Assembly: GCF_008831285.2 (NCBI RefSeq)
Contig: NC_045140.1
Location: 5,621,528 to 5,685,527, forward strand
Reading direction: 5' to 3'
From: Nymphaea colorata
Taxonomy: Eukaryota; Streptophyta; Magnoliopsida; Nymphaeales; Nymphaeaceae
Length of the DNA: 64,000 bases
The translations under genes and the position numbers were made by a program. The notes under the pieces were generated by a model, which did not search any database, was not told where the DNA came from, and was given only the letters and a program-made list of their open reading frames with translations. Shown in pieces: positions 61,976-64,000 of this stretch (positions within the stretch are counted from its first letter, which is position 1; every line of letters begins with the position of its first letter).

Positions 61976-63041
61976 ATTAAATATGAAGCTAGTTTGAGAA
62001 AGTTGAGAGCTAGTTAATTTCTTATATGCATACATATATACATGCATAAGTAACTTAATTTTTTTTAAAACTTAAAAATCAATATGCTATATGTAACTTT
62101 CTCATGATGAGTTTTGGAATTAATTTAACATCTAAATTAGCCATCAAAAGATTACCAACGATAAATAATTCAACTCATAGATTTTGGACGTGTAGATAAT
62201 TCATTCATACGTCCGGTTATGTCAAAGATGCTTCTAAACAAAATTATAACAAACGTGGATTATAAACGCTAAAAAGTACTCAGTTATATCAAACGCAAAA
62301 AAAAAACACCCAGGTTTTTTGAAAAAAAAGATCTTAAACTAAAAATGACATGTTTGATTAGCATTTCCCCCCTTTTTTTTCACGTTCTTCCCATTTTTCC
62401 TTTTTTTTCATGTTTTTGGTAACCAGATTTTTATTTCACATTTTTTGCATTTTATTTTTAAGATTTTAGCCACCTGTCTTTCGGACCAATTGTGTTGCAA
62501 TTTACTGAAAATTTCTCACTTTTTCGATAAAAAATAATTACCATTTTATGTCCATATAGAAAAAAACGTGAAGCAATATCTAAGCCCATGGTTCGTATAT
62601 ATTCATTAAAAAAAAGGCACTAGGAATCTAAGGTACGCATATATGTGTATCAATTTATTTTTTTTACAAAGCATGCTATTTTTGTCTGTTAACTAACAAA
62701 TTTACAGAAAATATCGAAACAAAAATCATAACGAATGCGGTTAAGACTAACAGTTTGGCAATTTACAACTTAAAAGGATTAAAAGTAGAAGAAGGAAAAA
62801 AAAAAGAAAAAGAAAAAGAAAAAGAGTTCCAGCAACTTCCTTAATGTTGTTACGTCTAACGTTTGTGCTTCGAAGTTGACGTGAAAAAATCTCATATTTA
62901 TATCATTGTGTCTTTTTCGGAAAAGAACTCTATTCGAGAACAATGGTAAGGTCAGGAAGGGTTGGACAAAATTTTGCAGGAGCTTTCATCTCTGTAATGA
63001 CGGTCTGTAGCATTATTTTCTTTTGTTTTAGCTGGATTCAA

Positions 63042-63066
63042 CTCTCTCTCTCTCTCTCTCTCTCTC

Positions 63067-63136
<70 letters not shown>
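63042..63136. repeat. Compound (CT)13-(TA)33 microsatellite
   Basis: CT run 63042-63067, a short ACA joint, then 66 bases of pure TA at 63071-63136. This is the longest simple repeat in the window. Confidence 0.95.
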
Positions 63137-63139
<3 letters not shown>

Positions 63140-63511
63140 GAGCGAATGATGACAGTGAGTACCAAAGTCATTCAATTATTTAATCAAAATCATTATATTT
63201 GATGCAGACGAATAAATAAGAAAAAAAAAGGCAACATCTTTGTTCTTGATTTACTTTTAACTGGATATCATGGTAAATCTAACAAACAGAATGGTCGCCA
63301 TTTAATTTTTTCATATTACTTTTTACTGGTAAATCTAATAATTCAATTCATTTTCAATTAGGTCTTGCTCTAGTCTCTTTGAGGGTTATTATTTTCTTGG
63401 TAGTTCAAGACATGTACTCTCTGTGCTTATGCATTTATAACACAAGACTTTACTACGCTGCGTTGTATACTCATCACCATACATACATACATTGTAGGTC
63501 ACCATTTAATT

Positions 63512-63513
<2 letters not shown>

Positions 63514-63549
<36 letters not shown>
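63514..63549. repeat. Compound (CA)n-(TA)n microsatellite
   Basis: CA run passing directly into a TA run. Confidence 0.9.
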
Positions 63550-63959
63550 AAATCTCGAGCGAATCAATGAAACATACAAGATTCAAATTTTATTTGCGAA
63601 ATCATTTATTAAGAAGCATTGACTGACGCCCACCTCTCAACCCCACAACGCAGTGTGGCAGCCTTTAATCTACTGTCACCTTTATTACGGTTGCCAAACC
63701 CGTCTCATCTCCACTTTCTCCTCAACAACAGAGCCTTCCTGCCTGTCGAAGTGTTCTTACAAGATCTCCGCCATTGTTTTCCTAGAATTCTGCTGAACTC
63801 CAGGACGGATCTTACTTTCATGGAAGCCAGCTTGTGGTTTCCTCTCAAGGCTAGGAGCGCTCCGTCGGTTCTTGTACCTCGTGACTTTTGAGAAACAAAA
63901 GAGCTTTGTAGTTGGTTGAATTTTGAGGTTTTTCTTCCTGCGTATTTGCTGATACGTTC

Positions 63960-64000
63960 ATGGAAGAAACATCCAGTTTCTGTCTTTTTCTCCGTACTTC
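63960..64000 (+). CDS. Possible 5' end of a gene running off the window
   Basis: An ATG at 63960 opens MEETSSFCLFLR to the window edge. The preceding 350 bases (63610-63958) are less AT-rich and CT-rich, like a plant promoter and leader. Only 13 codons are visible, so this is weak; the leader-like block could equally be random. Confidence 0.2.
   Translation, partial: MEETSSFCLFLRT

Larger units (their letters stand above)
55096..63600. other. Intergenic region with transposon fragments; no gene recognised
   Basis: 8.5 kb of AT-rich DNA. Recognisable pieces are listed separately (56950, 58411, 58715, 60469 and 61663 elements and four microsatellites). The longest ORF (57853-58221, plus) has no known domain. 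A poly-T/poly-G run at 56579-56606 is followed by the palindrome GTGTGGGCAATTGCCCACAC (56608-56627). A similar motif occurs near 18520, 19388 and 24309. Confidence 0.45.

Noticed and set aside
1..64000. tRNA, rRNA, CRISPR arrays or operons
   Set aside because: No tRNA cloverleaf with matching boxes, no rRNA-like sequence and no spaced direct-repeat array of CRISPR type was seen by eye. The ~40-bp array at 26620-27065 is degenerate and transposon-linked.

Overview
This is nuclear DNA of a flowering plant. It is AT-rich, its genes are widely spaced and split by GT-AG introns, and the stretches between genes are full of degenerate plant transposons. The coding content is plant-typical: a chloroplast-type S1-domain protein, the stomatal peptide STOMAGEN/EPFL9, a dCTP pyrophosphatase-like enzyme, the ER membrane complex subunit EMC6 and a long mitochondrial P-class PPR protein. 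Nothing in the sequence fixes the species or order. There are no operons, CRISPR arrays or prokaryotic signals.

Layout. 0.4-3.5 kb: the last eight exons of an S1-domain RNA-binding protein (+). 5.1-5.95 kb: an intact three-exon EPFL9 gene (+). 6-12 kb: repeat-rich intergenic DNA. 12.25-13.39 kb: a two-exon MazG/dCTPP1-like gene (-). 13.5-34 kb: a long transposon graveyard. It holds nested hAT-like miniature elements, a LINE reverse transcriptase relic, a CACTA-like end with regularly spaced repeats, and a wrecked FAR1/FRS-type gene. 34.8-40.8 kb: the EMC6 gene (+) with a 4-kb first coding intron and a 20-nt micro-exon. 36.2-51.9 kb: a large imperfect inverted duplication centred on about 44 kb. 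Its left arm holds EMC6 exons 2-4 and its right arm holds a broken antisense copy of the same exons. The spacer between the arms holds two LINE fragments in opposite orientation, one carrying a SINE. 52.3-54.8 kb: an intronless PPR gene (-). 55-64 kb: intergenic DNA with more miniature elements and a (TC)n(TA)33 microsatellite, with perhaps the start of another gene at the right edge.

The genes are independent and not obviously co-regulated. Two encode RNA-binding organelle proteins (S1, PPR), one a secreted developmental peptide (EPFL9), one a nucleotide-pool cleaner (dCTPP1) and one part of an ER membrane-protein insertase (EMC6). The most notable structure is the EMC6 inverted duplication. 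It places an antisense pseudogene about 6.5 kb from its parent. Each arm carries transposon insertions that the other lacks, so the insertions can be dated relative to the duplication.
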